Assembly (NCBI RefSeq): GCF_022829385.1
Contig: NZ_JAKSXX010000224.1
Location: forward strand, 1 to 64,000
DNA length: 64,000 nt
Direction: 5' to 3'
From: Methylobacterium sp. J-070
Lineage (GTDB): Bacteria; Pseudomonadota; Alphaproteobacteria; Rhizobiales; Beijerinckiaceae
Under the pieces are notes generated by a model. It was not told where the DNA came from, ran no database searches, and saw only the letters and a program-made list of their open reading frames with translations. Shown here in pieces: positions 38,901 through 49,848 of this stretch. Made by a program: the position numbers and the translations under genes. The first letter of the stretch is position 1. Each line of letters opens with the position of its first letter.

Positions 38901-39554
38901 GTGGAGCGCCGCCACATCCTCGGCCTGATCCTGGCCGGCGGCCTCGGTCGGCGGATGGGCGGGGTCGACAAGCCGCTGATGCGGTTGGGCGGCCGGACGC
39001 TGCTCGACCGGGTGGTGGCGCGGCTCGCCCCGCAATGCGACGCGGGACTGGTTCTGAGCGCCAACGGCGATCCGGATCGGTTCGCGGGGTTTCCGGGGCC
39101 GGTCCTGCCCGACACCGTGCCGGGGCTGCCGGGGCCCCTGGCCGGCCTGCTGGCGGGGCTCGATTTCGCTGCCGCGCGGGACCCGGACGTCACCCATGTC
39201 CTGAGCGTACCGGGAGACGCCCCGTTCCTCCCGGCCGACCTCGCCGTGCGGCTCGGTGCGGCACTGGCGGCGGCCCCGATCGCGCTGGCCGCCTCAGGCG
39301 GGCGCGCGCACTACACGGTGGCGCTCTGGCCGGTCGGCCTGCGGCAGGACCTGCGCCGCGCCCTCGTGGAGCGGGATGAGCGGCGGGTCGGGGCTTTCAT
39401 CGCCCGCCACGGCGCAGCCGTCGTGGAATGGCCCATCCCGCAGGCCGATCCGTTCCTGAACGTCAACACGCCGGAGGATCTGGCCGCGGCCGAGGATCTC
39501 GACCTCAGGCCAGAACTTGCAGGCCGTGCTTCCGAACCACCGCCAGGAGCTTGA
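38901..39554 (+). CDS. mobA: Molybdenum cofactor guanylyltransferase
   Basis: A 217-residue nucleotidyltransferase that adds GMP to molybdopterin. The signature LAGGLGRRMGGVDKPLM near the N-terminus and VPGDAPFLPADL mark the GTP and Mg2+ sites; ADPFLNVNTPEDL closes the domain. The GTG at 38901 is used, eleven bases after the mrp stop, with GAGG upstream. The 3' end overlaps the convergent antitoxin gene by 50 bases, so the last 17 or so residues (LRPELAGRASEPPPGA) may be a late extension. Confidence 0.9.
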   Translation: MERRHILGLILAGGLGRRMGGVDKPLMRLGGRTLLDRVVARLAPQCDAGLVLSANGDPDRFAGFPGPVLPDTVPGLPGPLAGLLAGLDFAAARDPDVTHVLSVPGDAPFLPADLAVRLGAALAAAPIALAASGGRAHYTVALWPVGLRQDLRRALVERDERRVGAFIARHGAAVVEWPIPQADPFLNVNTPEDLAAAEDLDLRPELAGRASEPPPGA

Positions 39555-39828
39555 GAGCCGTACCGCTGGGCTTCTTGGCGCCGGTCTCCCACTTCTCCAC
39601 GGCGCTCTCGCTGGTGTTGAGATAGCGGGCGAAGACCGGCTGGCTGACGTTGAGGCTCTCGCGAAGCTGCCTGATCTGCGCCGGCTCGAAGACGGGCGTC
39701 TCGGCAAGACAGAGCGCGTCGAACGCACGCATCGTCTCGGCGTCCGCCACGCCGATCTCGTGGAACGCCATCGCGGTCGCGTGGATCGACTCGAAGGCGT
39801 CGCTTTTAAAGGCCCGCTTCCCGGTCAT
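39505..39828 (-). CDS. XRE-family antitoxin (HigA-type)
   Basis: A 107-residue protein with a helix-turn-helix of the Xre/Cro type in its second half: IRQLRESLNVSQPVFARYLN and SESAVEKWETGAKKPSGTALK. The N-terminal half likely contacts the toxin. It is downstream of the toxin gene and overlaps it by 23 bases, the HigB-HigA order. ATG at 39828 chosen since the frame above it reads through the toxin. Expected to autorepress the pair's promoter. Its 3' end runs 50 bases into mobA on the other strand. Confidence 0.85.
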   Translation of the reverse strand: MTGKRAFKSDAFESIHATAMAFHEIGVADAETMRAFDALCLAETPVFEPAQIRQLRESLNVSQPVFARYLNTSESAVEKWETGAKKPSGTALKLLAVVRKHGLQVLA

Positions 39829-40192
39829 CGCAGATATCCGTGATGTAGCCAGCCGCAACGAGCCGAGCCAGGTCGGCGTCCGTCGCTGTCGCGAGGTTTT
39901 TGGCGAGGAGGCGAAACGCCGTCAGCTCCTGGACGTCGATATTGGGTCGATCCTTTTTCGCGAACAGATATTGATAAAGCCAGTAAGGGCCGATCTTGGC
40001 CAGTATGACGCTGCGGTGCATGTTCCGGTTCAGGCGCTTCTTGAAGACGCCGCCGCCGAGATCGTCGGCCTGGCCCTGAGCGACTTCCAGGATCGCCGCA
40101 CACAGATCCTGATCGGTGACATGGGCTTTCCGCGCCGCTCTGGCGAACCAAGCGGTCTTGAAGGTTCTCGCGCGGCTGCGGGGGGCGGACAC
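39806..40192 (-). CDS. RelE/HigB-type toxin (PF06296-like)
   Basis: A 128-residue basic protein of the RelE superfamily branch once called DUF1044: FKTAWFARAARKAHVTDQDL, then GGVFKKRLNRNMHRSVILAK and YWLYQYLFAKKDRPNI. Members are ribosome-dependent mRNA interferases. It comes before its antitoxin with a 23-base overlap. GC content of the pair is a little below that of the neighbours, in keeping with mobile ancestry. Confidence 0.85.
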   Translation of the reverse strand: MSAPRSRARTFKTAWFARAARKAHVTDQDLCAAILEVAQGQADDLGGGVFKKRLNRNMHRSVILAKIGPYWLYQYLFAKKDRPNIDVQELTAFRLLAKNLATATDADLARLVAAGYITDICDDREAGL

Positions 40193-40327
40193 GGGCGAAG
40201 CTTAGCGCTCCGTGCCAATGCTGCCAAGCTCAGGCTCGACAGCGCAGTCGACCGGTCACGATCTTCCGCGAACGATCGCCCGCGCTCTCAAGTGTTGAGT
40301 GCGCGGGCGAACGATTAAAGTTGCAGA

Positions 40328-40789
40328 TCAGGCTGCTTCGCCGATCGTCGCCTTCACGATCTTGTCCGGGGAGCGCGGCGGCTCGCCCTTGTTGATCGTG
40401 TCGACCACGTCCATGCCGTCCACGACCTTGCCCCAGACCGTGTACTGCTTGTCGAGGAAGCGGGCGTCGTCGAAGCAGATGAAGAACTGCGAGTTCGCCG
40501 AGTGCGGGAAGTTGGTCCGCGCCATCGAGCAGGTGCCGCGGACATGCGGCTCGGCGTTGAACTCGGCCTTCAGGTCGGGCAGGTCGGAGCCGCCCGAGCC
40601 GGTGCCGGTCGGGTCGCCGGTCTGGGCCATGAAGCCGTCGATCACCCGGTGGAACGGCACGCCGTCGTAGAAGCCCTGGGACGCCAGCGTCTTGATCCGC
40701 TCGACGTGGCCCGGGGCGAGGTCGGGGCGCAGCGCGATCACGACGCGGCCCTTGGTGGTCTCCAGTACGATGGTCTCGTTGTCGGCCAT
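40328..40789 (-). CDS. ppiB: Cytoplasmic peptidyl-prolyl cis-trans isomerase (cyclophilin)
   Basis: A 153-residue cyclophilin with no signal peptide, so cytoplasmic. Active-site segments: FYDGVPFHRVIDGFMAQTGD, TCSMARTNFPHSANSQFFIC and YTVWGKVVDGMDVVD. It accelerates proline isomerisation during folding. Last of the gyrA-coaD-ppiA-(TonB-like)-ppiB series. Confidence 0.94.
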   Translation of the reverse strand: MADNETIVLETTKGRVVIALRPDLAPGHVERIKTLASQGFYDGVPFHRVIDGFMAQTGDPTGTGSGGSDLPDLKAEFNAEPHVRGTCSMARTNFPHSANSQFFICFDDARFLDKQYTVWGKVVDGMDVVDTINKGEPPRSPDKIVKATIGEAA

Positions 40790-40868
40790 AAGTCTATCCT
40801 TCCGGTTTAGCGAACTGTATCGGGGCGCGCCTTGTCCGGCCAGCGCCCGGGAAGAGGGTCGCCGGCGC

Positions 40869-41366
40869 TCAGGCCGGCGGGCGGTAGACGAAGCGCAGCG
40901 CCACCGGCCGGCCCGCGATCGCCCCGCCGAGGCCCTGCGTCACGTGGACCGGCGTGCAGCGCGCCAGGGCATCGAGGGTCCCGCGCACCAAAGTCGTCCG
41001 CTGGTCGCCCGCGACGCCCGCCGCGTATGTGATGCGCGGCGGGCCGAGCAGGCTGCCGTCGCGCCGGAGGGCGAGGCGCGCGGTGATCTCGATGTCGTCG
41101 GACCCGGCCCTCGGCCGCCCGAGCCCCGCCGGCACCTGCCAGCAGGCGGTGAGCGCCGGGTAGAGCTCGGCCAGGGTGTCGGCAGGGCGCGTCGCCATCC
41201 GGGAGACCGGGACCGCGACCGTGGCCCGCAGGGTCTGCGGCAGGCTCAGCGGGTAGGCGCCGCCGGGCTCGAAGGCGTAGCCGTAGAACGGGCTGCCCTC
41301 GTAAGGCGCGGCGGCTGCCGGAGCCAGGCCCAGCAGGAGGATCGAGGCGGCGCGCCAGCCCGGCAT
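40869..41366 (-). CDS. Secreted protein with TonB/TolA-like C-terminus
   Basis: A 165-residue protein with a signal peptide (about 1-19). Residues 75-165 (CWQVPAGLGRPRAGS, ITARLALRRDGSLLGPPRI, TLDALARCTPVHV, VALRFVYRPP) follow the pattern of TonB or TolA C-terminal domains: a conserved CWxxP, a beta hairpin with RDGSLxGPP, and a helix with RC.P. It lacks the N-terminal anchor and Pro-rich spacer of TonB, so it is a free periplasmic form. Seven bases separate it from ppiA. Confidence 0.72.
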   Translation of the reverse strand: MPGWRAASILLLGLAPAAAAPYEGSPFYGYAFEPGGAYPLSLPQTLRATVAVPVSRMATRPADTLAELYPALTACWQVPAGLGRPRAGSDDIEITARLALRRDGSLLGPPRITYAAGVAGDQRTTLVRGTLDALARCTPVHVTQGLGGAIAGRPVALRFVYRPPA

Positions 41367-41373
41367 GCGGCCG

Positions 41374-41922
41374 CTACTTGGCCTTCTCGGCGAGCGTCAT
41401 GCTGACGATCTTGTCGGGGTCCTGCACGGCGCCGCCGGGCGCGCCGGGGGCGGCCTTCTTGATCCTGTCGAGCACGTCGAGCCCGTCGGTGACGTTGCCG
41501 ACGATCGTGTACTGGCCGTTCAGGTTCGGCGCGTCGGCGAGGCAGATGAAGAACTGGGAGTTCGCCGAGTTCGGGTCCTGCGAGCGGGCCATGCCCACCG
41601 TGCCGCGGCGGAACTGCGCCGACTGCGAGAACTCCGCCGGGATGTTGGGCAGGCTGGAGCCGCCTGTGCCGTTGCCCTTCGGATCGCCGGTCTGGGCCAT
41701 GAAGCCGTCGATCACCCGGTGGAACTTGAGGCCGTTGTAGAAGCCCTGGCCCACCAGCGTCTTGATCTGCTTGACGTGCTTCGGCGCCAGGTCCGGCCGC
41801 AGCTCGATGGTGATCCGCCCGTCCTTGGTCTGCAGATAGACCGTGTTGGCGTCGGCCGCCGAGGCCGGGCCGGCCGTGCCGAAAGCGAGGGCGAGCGCGA
41901 GGAGAGCGTGGCGTCGGTTCAT
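41374..41922 (-). CDS. ppiA: Periplasmic peptidyl-prolyl cis-trans isomerase (cyclophilin)
   Basis: A 182-residue cyclophilin with a signal peptide (MNRRHALLALALAFGTAGPA). The catalytic region is FYNGLKFHRVIDGFMAQTGD, then GTVGMARSQDPNSANSQFFI. It is a paralogue of the cytoplasmic copy at 40328. Folding helper in the periplasm. It lies 27 bases downstream of coaD. Confidence 0.93.
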   Translation of the reverse strand: MNRRHALLALALAFGTAGPASAADANTVYLQTKDGRITIELRPDLAPKHVKQIKTLVGQGFYNGLKFHRVIDGFMAQTGDPKGNGTGGSSLPNIPAEFSQSAQFRRGTVGMARSQDPNSANSQFFICLADAPNLNGQYTIVGNVTDGLDVLDRIKKAAPGAPGGAVQDPDKIVSMTLAEKAK

Positions 41923-41949
41923 CGGGTCATCCCAGGTGGGTAACAGGGT

Positions 41950-42453
41950 TCAGGACTTGGCGGCGAAGCGCTGCCGGAGGCGCGCCGCCACGGCGGCGGG
42001 CACGAAGGGCGACACGTCCCCGCCCATGCCGGCGATCTGGCGCACCAGCGTCGCGGTGATCGGGCGTGCCTGCGTGGAGGCGGGCAGGAACACGGTCTGG
42101 ACCTCCGGCGCCATGGCGCCGTTCATGCCGGCGAGCTGCATCTCGTAGTCGAGATCGGTGCCGTCGCGCAGGCCGCGGATGAAGATCGCGGCGCCGCAGC
42201 GCCGGGCCGCCGAGACCGCGAGATCGTTGAAGGTGACGATCTCGAGCACGGCGCCCTCGGCCTGCGCGACCGGCCCGCAGGTCTCGTGCAGCAGGGCGGC
42301 CCGCTCCTCGGCGGAGAACAGGGGCGCCTTGCCGGGGTGCACGCCGATGGCGATCACGAGGCGATCCACGAGCCGGCAGGCCTGGCGGATCACGTCGAGA
42401 TGGCCGTTCGTGACCGGATCGAACGAGCCGGCATAGAGGGCGGTGCGGGTCAT
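41950..42453 (-). CDS. coaD: Phosphopantetheine adenylyltransferase
   Basis: A 167-residue enzyme catalysing the fourth step of CoA synthesis. The nucleotidyltransferase motifs are YAGSFDPVTNGHLDVI (7-22) and the ISSTLVRQIA-equivalent PITATLVRQIAGMGGDV. RGLRDGTDLDYEMQLAGMN is the usual pantetheine-side stretch. Located between gyrA and ppiA as in many Rhizobiales. Confidence 0.95.
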   Translation of the reverse strand: MTRTALYAGSFDPVTNGHLDVIRQACRLVDRLVIAIGVHPGKAPLFSAEERAALLHETCGPVAQAEGAVLEIVTFNDLAVSAARRCGAAIFIRGLRDGTDLDYEMQLAGMNGAMAPEVQTVFLPASTQARPITATLVRQIAGMGGDVSPFVPAAVAARLRQRFAAKS

Positions 42454-42547
42454 CGACGCCCGACCTAGAGCATTTTCGCGCGGGACGGAACCTGCGCGCG
42501 GTTGTGCCGCTTCGCGGCACGTCGCGTGCCGGATCGCGGATCAGGGT

Positions 42548-42582
42548 CCGCTGCCGCTCCCCCGTCGGGGAACGGGCAGCGG
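42548..42582 (-). terminator. Hairpin between gyrA and coaD
   Basis: CCGCTGCC and GGCAGCGG form an eight-pair stem with further internal CCCC/GGGG pairing. It lies 112 bases downstream of gyrA. A second perfect hairpin, GTGCCGC-TTC-GCGGCAC, is at 42504-42520. Neither is followed by a T-run on the transcribed strand, so termination is only possible; attenuation or RNA processing would also fit. Confidence 0.35.
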
Positions 42583-42693
42583 TTCAGGATGAAACGCCGA
42601 TCCTTTCCCGGACGCATGAAGCGGCAGCGGAATGCGACCCGGGCCGGCGCCCTGGCGTTATCGCGGAGCGGCCCTTCCTCTCAGCCCACGGCC

Positions 42694-45465
<2,772 letters not shown>

Positions 45466-45640
45466 GTCGAATTCCGTTCTGAAGCCCGGACGGGCGGTGC
45501 TCGCGGCCGGTGGGCGGCGCGCGATGCGCCGGGACGGCCTTGCGGAAGAGCAGTGATATCAGACGGTTAAATAAGGTTTTCCAAGGCCGCCCGCAAGTCC
45601 GCGTCCCGGCCGGATCGGGCCGGGACGGGGGGCGGTTCGC

Positions 45641-45958
45641 TCAGTAGAACGTGAGGCGGCGGTGGCCCGCGGGGCGGCCGCGGAAAGCGTGGTGCCGGTA
45701 CCCGTGATGGTGGTGCCGAAGGTGCCGGTACCCGTAGTGGCGCCGGTGCCAGTGATGGCGGCGGTGATGCCAGTGCCGCCGCCAATGATGGTGGCGGTGC
45801 CAGTGGCGCCGGTAGTGCCAGCGGGCCAGCTGGATCGCCGGGGCCGGTGCCGCGGCCTCGGCGGTCGCCGGGACCGGAAGGGGCGCCGCGCGGGCGGGCG
45901 CGCTCGCCAGACCGCCGATCAGCGCAGCGAGGAGGACCAGGATAGGCCAGGGTCGCAT
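45641..45958 (-). CDS. Histidine-rich secreted protein
   Basis: A 105-residue protein with a signal peptide (about 1-23, ending APARA) and a mature part dominated by His, Arg, Tyr and Trp, with repeats of the kind RRHWHRHHHW and HHRRHHWHRRHYGYRH. ATG 45958 has GGGAGA nearby. Such proteins are common in Methylobacterium relatives, as I recall, and may bind metal or nucleic acid; no function is known. It lies downstream of no clear operon partner, between gyrA and the S49 protease. Confidence 0.68.
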   Translation of the reverse strand: MRPWPILVLLAALIGGLASAPARAAPLPVPATAEAAAPAPAIQLARWHYRRHWHRHHHWRRHWHHRRHHWHRRHYGYRHLRHHHHGYRHHAFRGRPAGHRRLTFY

Positions 45959-46174
45959 CGTCTGTCTCCCATGATGGTGCCCGGATGATCCTGCGGACCC
46001 GGGCCGGCGCGAGGCTCGCGCTGTCGGCAGGAACAGCCAAGGTCGGCAAACGGTTCGATCCGTCGGACTGCGCAGACGCACCACCCTTGCTTGAGGTTAA
46101 GGAACGCCCAGTTTCCACCGGACGCATCCGGGCCGTTCCCTGCCCGATCCCCCGACGAGCCGCATAAGATCCCC

Positions 46175-47041
46175 ATGGCGTTCGCGTTGTCCGACACATT
46201 TCGCGCGCTCCTGCCGCGCCGGTTCCGCGACCGCCCGCGGGTCGCCGTGGTCAGGCTCTCCGGCACGATCGGGGCGGTCTCGCCGCTCCGCCCGGGGCTC
46301 TCGATCGGCGGCGTCGCCGGCAGCCTGGAGCGGGCCTTCGGGATGCCCGGGGCCAATGCGGTGGCACTGGTGATCAATTCGCCCGGCGGCTCGCCCGCCC
46401 AGTCGCACCTGATCCACCGCCGCATCCGGGCCCTGGCCGAGGAGAAGCGGCTGCCGGTGATCGCCTTCGTGGAGGACGTGGCGGCGTCGGGCGGCTACAT
46501 GATCGCCTGCGCGGCGGACGAGATCGTCGCCGACCCGACCTCGATCGTCGGCTCCATCGGCGTGGTCTCGGCGGGGTTCGGCTTCCACGGCCTGCTGGAG
46601 AAGCTCGGGGTCGAGCGCCGGGTGCACACGCAGGGCGAGGCGAAGTCGATGCTCGACCCGTTCCGCCCGGAGGATCCCGCCGACGTGGACCGCCTGATGC
46701 GCATCCAGGCCGATGTCCAGGATCTGTTCACGGGCCTCGTCACCGCCCGCCGTCCGACCCTGTCGACCTCCGAGAACCTGTTCACCGGGGCGGTCTGGAC
46801 CGGGCGACAGGCGCTGGCGCTCGGGCTCGTCGATGCCCTGGGCGACGTGCGGACGGCGATGCGCGCCCGCTTCGGCGAGAAGGTGGACCTCCGGCTCGTG
46901 GCCGAGGCCCGGGGCGGATTCCTGTCGCGCCTGCTGCGCCGGGGCGGCGCGCCGGGCGGGATCGAGGCCGGGATCGGTCTCGCCGAGGGCGCCGTGGCCG
47001 CCCTCGAGGAGCGCGCGGCCTACGCCCGCTACGGGCTCTGA
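46175..47041 (+). CDS. S49-family serine protease (SppA/SohB-like)
   Basis: A 288-residue protease of the signal-peptide-peptidase family. Nucleophile Ser105 lies in VEDVAASGGYMIACAADEI, and the base is probably Lys157 in HTQGEAKSMLDPF. It has one catalytic domain as in SohB, not the doubled form of E. coli SppA. No clear membrane anchor or signal peptide is seen at the N-terminus, so its location is uncertain. ATG 46175 precedes the hydrophobic core domain; upstream frame extension is unlikely. Confidence 0.86.
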   Translation: MAFALSDTFRALLPRRFRDRPRVAVVRLSGTIGAVSPLRPGLSIGGVAGSLERAFGMPGANAVALVINSPGGSPAQSHLIHRRIRALAEEKRLPVIAFVEDVAASGGYMIACAADEIVADPTSIVGSIGVVSAGFGFHGLLEKLGVERRVHTQGEAKSMLDPFRPEDPADVDRLMRIQADVQDLFTGLVTARRPTLSTSENLFTGAVWTGRQALALGLVDALGDVRTAMRARFGEKVDLRLVAEARGGFLSRLLRRGGAPGGIEAGIGLAEGAVAALEERAAYARYGL

Positions 47042-47059
47042 CGGCGCGCCCTCGCCCCT

Positions 47060-48778
47060 TCAGGCGGCGACCTGCCTCAGGAACCGCTCGATCTCGCTCT
47101 CCAGGTCGGCCGCGACGACGTCGACCGTCTGGGCCGCCTCGGTGACGGTGGCGGCCATCTGGGCCGAGCGCCGGGCGGCCCCCGCCACGGTGCCCAGGCC
47201 GCCGGCGATGGCCTCGGTGGCGCCGGCCGTCTCGGCGACGTTGCGCGAGATCTCGGCGGTGGCCGCGCCCTGGGCCGAGACCGCGGAGGCGATCCCGCCC
47301 GTGGTGGCGCTCACCGCCCGCATCCGCTCGCCCATCCGGCCGATCGCCGCGACCGATGCGGCAGTGGAGGCTTGTACGCCGGCGATCTGGCTGCCGATCT
47401 CCTCCGTGGCCTTGGCGGTCTGCGCAGCCAGGGCCTTCACCTCGGCGGCCACCACCGCGAACCCCTTGCCGGCCGCCCCCGCCCGGGCCGACTCGATGGT
47501 GGCGTTGAGCGCCAGCAAGTTGGTCTGCTCGGCGATCTGCCGGATCAGCCCGACCACGTCGCCGATCCGCCCGGCCGCGGCGGCCAGGCCGTCGATCTCG
47601 GTGTTCATCGCCTCCGACTCGGCCGTCGCGGTGGCGACGAGCGCCTCGGCCTGATCGAGCTGCGTGCCGATCTCGGCGATCGAGGCGGAGAGCTCCTCGG
47701 CCGCGCTCGCCACGGTCTGGACGCTGGCCGAGGTCTCGTGCGAGCCCCGCTCGGTCTCCGCCACGGCCGCCTCCGCCTCGGCGGAACTCGCCGCCATCTC
47801 ACCGGCCCGGGCGCGCATCGCGCCGGTGCTGGCGGTGAGCGCGCCCTTCAGGACCACGATCTGACCCCGGAACGCCTCGATGGCGCGGTCGAGGCCGGCC
47901 CGGCGGCGCGCCTCGTCGGCGGCGCCGGCGCTCTGCAGGCCTTCGAGCTCCCGGGTCCGAAGGCCGGCGCCGCGGAGCACCTCCAGGGAGCGGGCCACCG
48001 CGCCGACCTCGTCGCCCCGGTCGGCATGCGGGACCGCCGTCTCCAGGTCCCCCGCCGCCAGGGCCTCGATCCGGACCGAGATCGCCGAGAACGGCCGGAA
48101 CAGCCGCGCCGCCGCCATCCCGACCAGGACACAGGCCAGCATCGCGATCACGAAAGCCGCCACGCTGAGGCTCGTCATGGTCTGCGCGTAGGCGTCGAAG
48201 TACATCTGGATCGGCAGGCCGGCGAACAGGATGCCGTTGACCGTTCCGTCGGCGTCGAAGGTGGGCTGATAGACCGTGTAGAAGCGGTTCCCGAATAGGA
48301 TCGCAGGGCCCTCGTAGGTCCGGCCGGCGCGCACGGCGACCTGTGCCGGGCTGTCGGCGGCGAGCGCCGTCCCGACCGCCCGGGTGCCGTCCTCGCGGCG
48401 CACGGTCGTCTGGCGGCGCACGAAGCTGTCTCGGGTGGGCTCGAAGCTGAACACCGTGGCGACGCCGCCGGAATAGGCGACCGCATCGTCCACCACCCCC
48501 GCATCGGTGAAGCCGGAGAGGTTCGGCGCGACCACCCGGGTGATCCGCGTGCCGGCAAGCTCCGCCTTCGCTCCGTCCAGCCGCGCCGCGAGGATCAGCG
48601 CCAGCGTCCGCACGTTGCGCTCGCCGTTGTTGCGCTGCCGCTCCTCCATCTGCGACCAGGTCTGACGCGACACGGTGATCCAGATCGCGCCCGCGGTGAG
48701 TGTCACCGCGAGCATCGCCAGCAGGATCACCTTGGTCGACAGCGTCGCCGTCAGTCGGGAGAAATAATTCCTTAGCAT
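47060..48778 (-). CDS. Methyl-accepting chemotaxis protein with Cache-type sensor
   Basis: A 572-residue chemoreceptor: first membrane helix near 17-38, a periplasmic Cache-like sensor (about 40-185, with AYSGGVATVFSFEP, GPAILFGNRFYTVYQPTFD and GILFAGLPI), second helix about 190-215, HAMP, and a signalling domain with the hairpin tip IAEQTNLLALNATIESARAG. Small-molecule sensing through the Cache fold is expected; the ligand is unknown. ATG 48778 (MLRNYFSRL) was chosen over an upstream start because the membrane helix begins directly after it. Convergent with the S49 gene. Confidence 0.92.
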   Translation of the reverse strand: MLRNYFSRLTATLSTKVILLAMLAVTLTAGAIWITVSRQTWSQMEERQRNNGERNVRTLALILAARLDGAKAELAGTRITRVVAPNLSGFTDAGVVDDAVAYSGGVATVFSFEPTRDSFVRRQTTVRREDGTRAVGTALAADSPAQVAVRAGRTYEGPAILFGNRFYTVYQPTFDADGTVNGILFAGLPIQMYFDAYAQTMTSLSVAAFVIAMLACVLVGMAAARLFRPFSAISVRIEALAAGDLETAVPHADRGDEVGAVARSLEVLRGAGLRTRELEGLQSAGAADEARRRAGLDRAIEAFRGQIVVLKGALTASTGAMRARAGEMAASSAEAEAAVAETERGSHETSASVQTVASAAEELSASIAEIGTQLDQAEALVATATAESEAMNTEIDGLAAAAGRIGDVVGLIRQIAEQTNLLALNATIESARAGAAGKGFAVVAAEVKALAAQTAKATEEIGSQIAGVQASTAASVAAIGRMGERMRAVSATTGGIASAVSAQGAATAEISRNVAETAGATEAIAGGLGTVAGAARRSAQMAATVTEAAQTVDVVAADLESEIERFLRQVAA

Positions 48779-48875
48779 CGGGCGGTATCCACGCGTATTG
48801 GTCGCATGGACACTGAAAGTTGTGCCTGAAAGGACCGTTAAACCCTCCGACAGAGGCGCCCGATTGTTCAAGGAT

Positions 48876-49745
48876 TCAGCCCTGCCCGGCGCGGCGCGCA
48901 GAGACGCGTGCCAGGGCCGCGAGGTCCTTCTCGCCGTCGCCGTGGCTGATCGCCTCGATCAGGCCGTCGCGCAGGACGCTGGCGAAGGGCATCGGCACGC
49001 CGGCGCCCTCGGCGGCCTGGAGGGCGAGCCGCATGTCCTTGGCGCCGAGCTTGAGGATGAAGCCCGGCGGCTCGTAGCGGTTCTGGGCGATCGAGGCGCC
49101 GTAGCCCTTGTAGACCGGCGAGGCGAACAGCGTGTTGGTCATCAGATCGAGGAAGTCGGCGCCCGCGACCCCGTGGCCCTCCGTGAGGGCGCAGGCCTCC
49201 GCCATGGCCTCGATCGCCGAGATCAGCATGAAGTTGCCGGCGAGCTTGACGGCGTTGGCCCGCGCCGGATCCTCGCCGAACCGCCAGGTCTTGGCGCCCA
49301 TGGCGTCGAGGAGCGGAGCTGCGCGATCGATCAGGGACGCCTCGCCCGCCGCAACGATGTTGAGCTTGCCGGCCTCGGCCACGTCCGGTCGTCCGAACAC
49401 CGGGGCCGAGATGTAGGGCACGCCCGCGCGCCCGTGCACGGCGGTGAGCTGCCGGGCCAGCGCCACCGAGATCGTGCTCATGCCGACATGCAGGCCCGGG
49501 CGCTCCGGCCGGTCGAGGAGGCCGCCGGCCACGATCACCGCCTCCAGGGCCGCGTCGTCGGCCAGCATGGTGATCACCGCCTCGCCGGCGAAGGCCTCTG
49601 CGGCGCTCCCCACGGGTGTCACCCCCGCGATGCCCTGGGCGGCCTCCGGGGTGCGGTTCCAGGCCCGGACCCGGTGGCCCGCCCGTGCGAGGCTGGCGGC
49701 CATGCCCCGGCCCATCCGCCCCATCCCGATGAATCCGACGTCCAT
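48876..49745 (-). CDS. NAD(P)-dependent beta-hydroxyacid dehydrogenase
   Basis: A 289-residue oxidoreductase of the 3-hydroxyisobutyrate dehydrogenase / tartronate semialdehyde reductase family. The Rossmann motif is GFIGMGRMGRGMA at the N-terminus; the substrate motif is PVFGRPDVAEAGKL, and the catalytic lysine lies in ANAVKLAGNFML. The cofactor cannot be fixed with certainty (WNRT after beta-2 suggests NADP+). ATG 49745 has AAGGAG at six bases. Divergent from the P1 peptidase. Confidence 0.88.
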   Translation of the reverse strand: MDVGFIGMGRMGRGMAASLARAGHRVRAWNRTPEAAQGIAGVTPVGSAAEAFAGEAVITMLADDAALEAVIVAGGLLDRPERPGLHVGMSTISVALARQLTAVHGRAGVPYISAPVFGRPDVAEAGKLNIVAAGEASLIDRAAPLLDAMGAKTWRFGEDPARANAVKLAGNFMLISAIEAMAEACALTEGHGVAGADFLDLMTNTLFASPVYKGYGASIAQNRYEPPGFILKLGAKDMRLALQAAEGAGVPMPFASVLRDGLIEAISHGDGEKDLAALARVSARRAGQG

Positions 49746-49848
49746 GACGTGCTCCTTGACGCTGATCGGCCCGCGCCCGGGTCCGGTGCGGACCGCGATG
49801 GCGCAGGCGGGGATTTGTCCCGATCTCCGGGCATGGCAAGCTGGGTCC

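Noticed and set aside
46030..46060. GGAAC...CGGTT near 46030 as a stress promoter for the S49 gene
   Set aside because: Spacing and -10 element do not match the GGAAC-N16/17-CGTT consensus.
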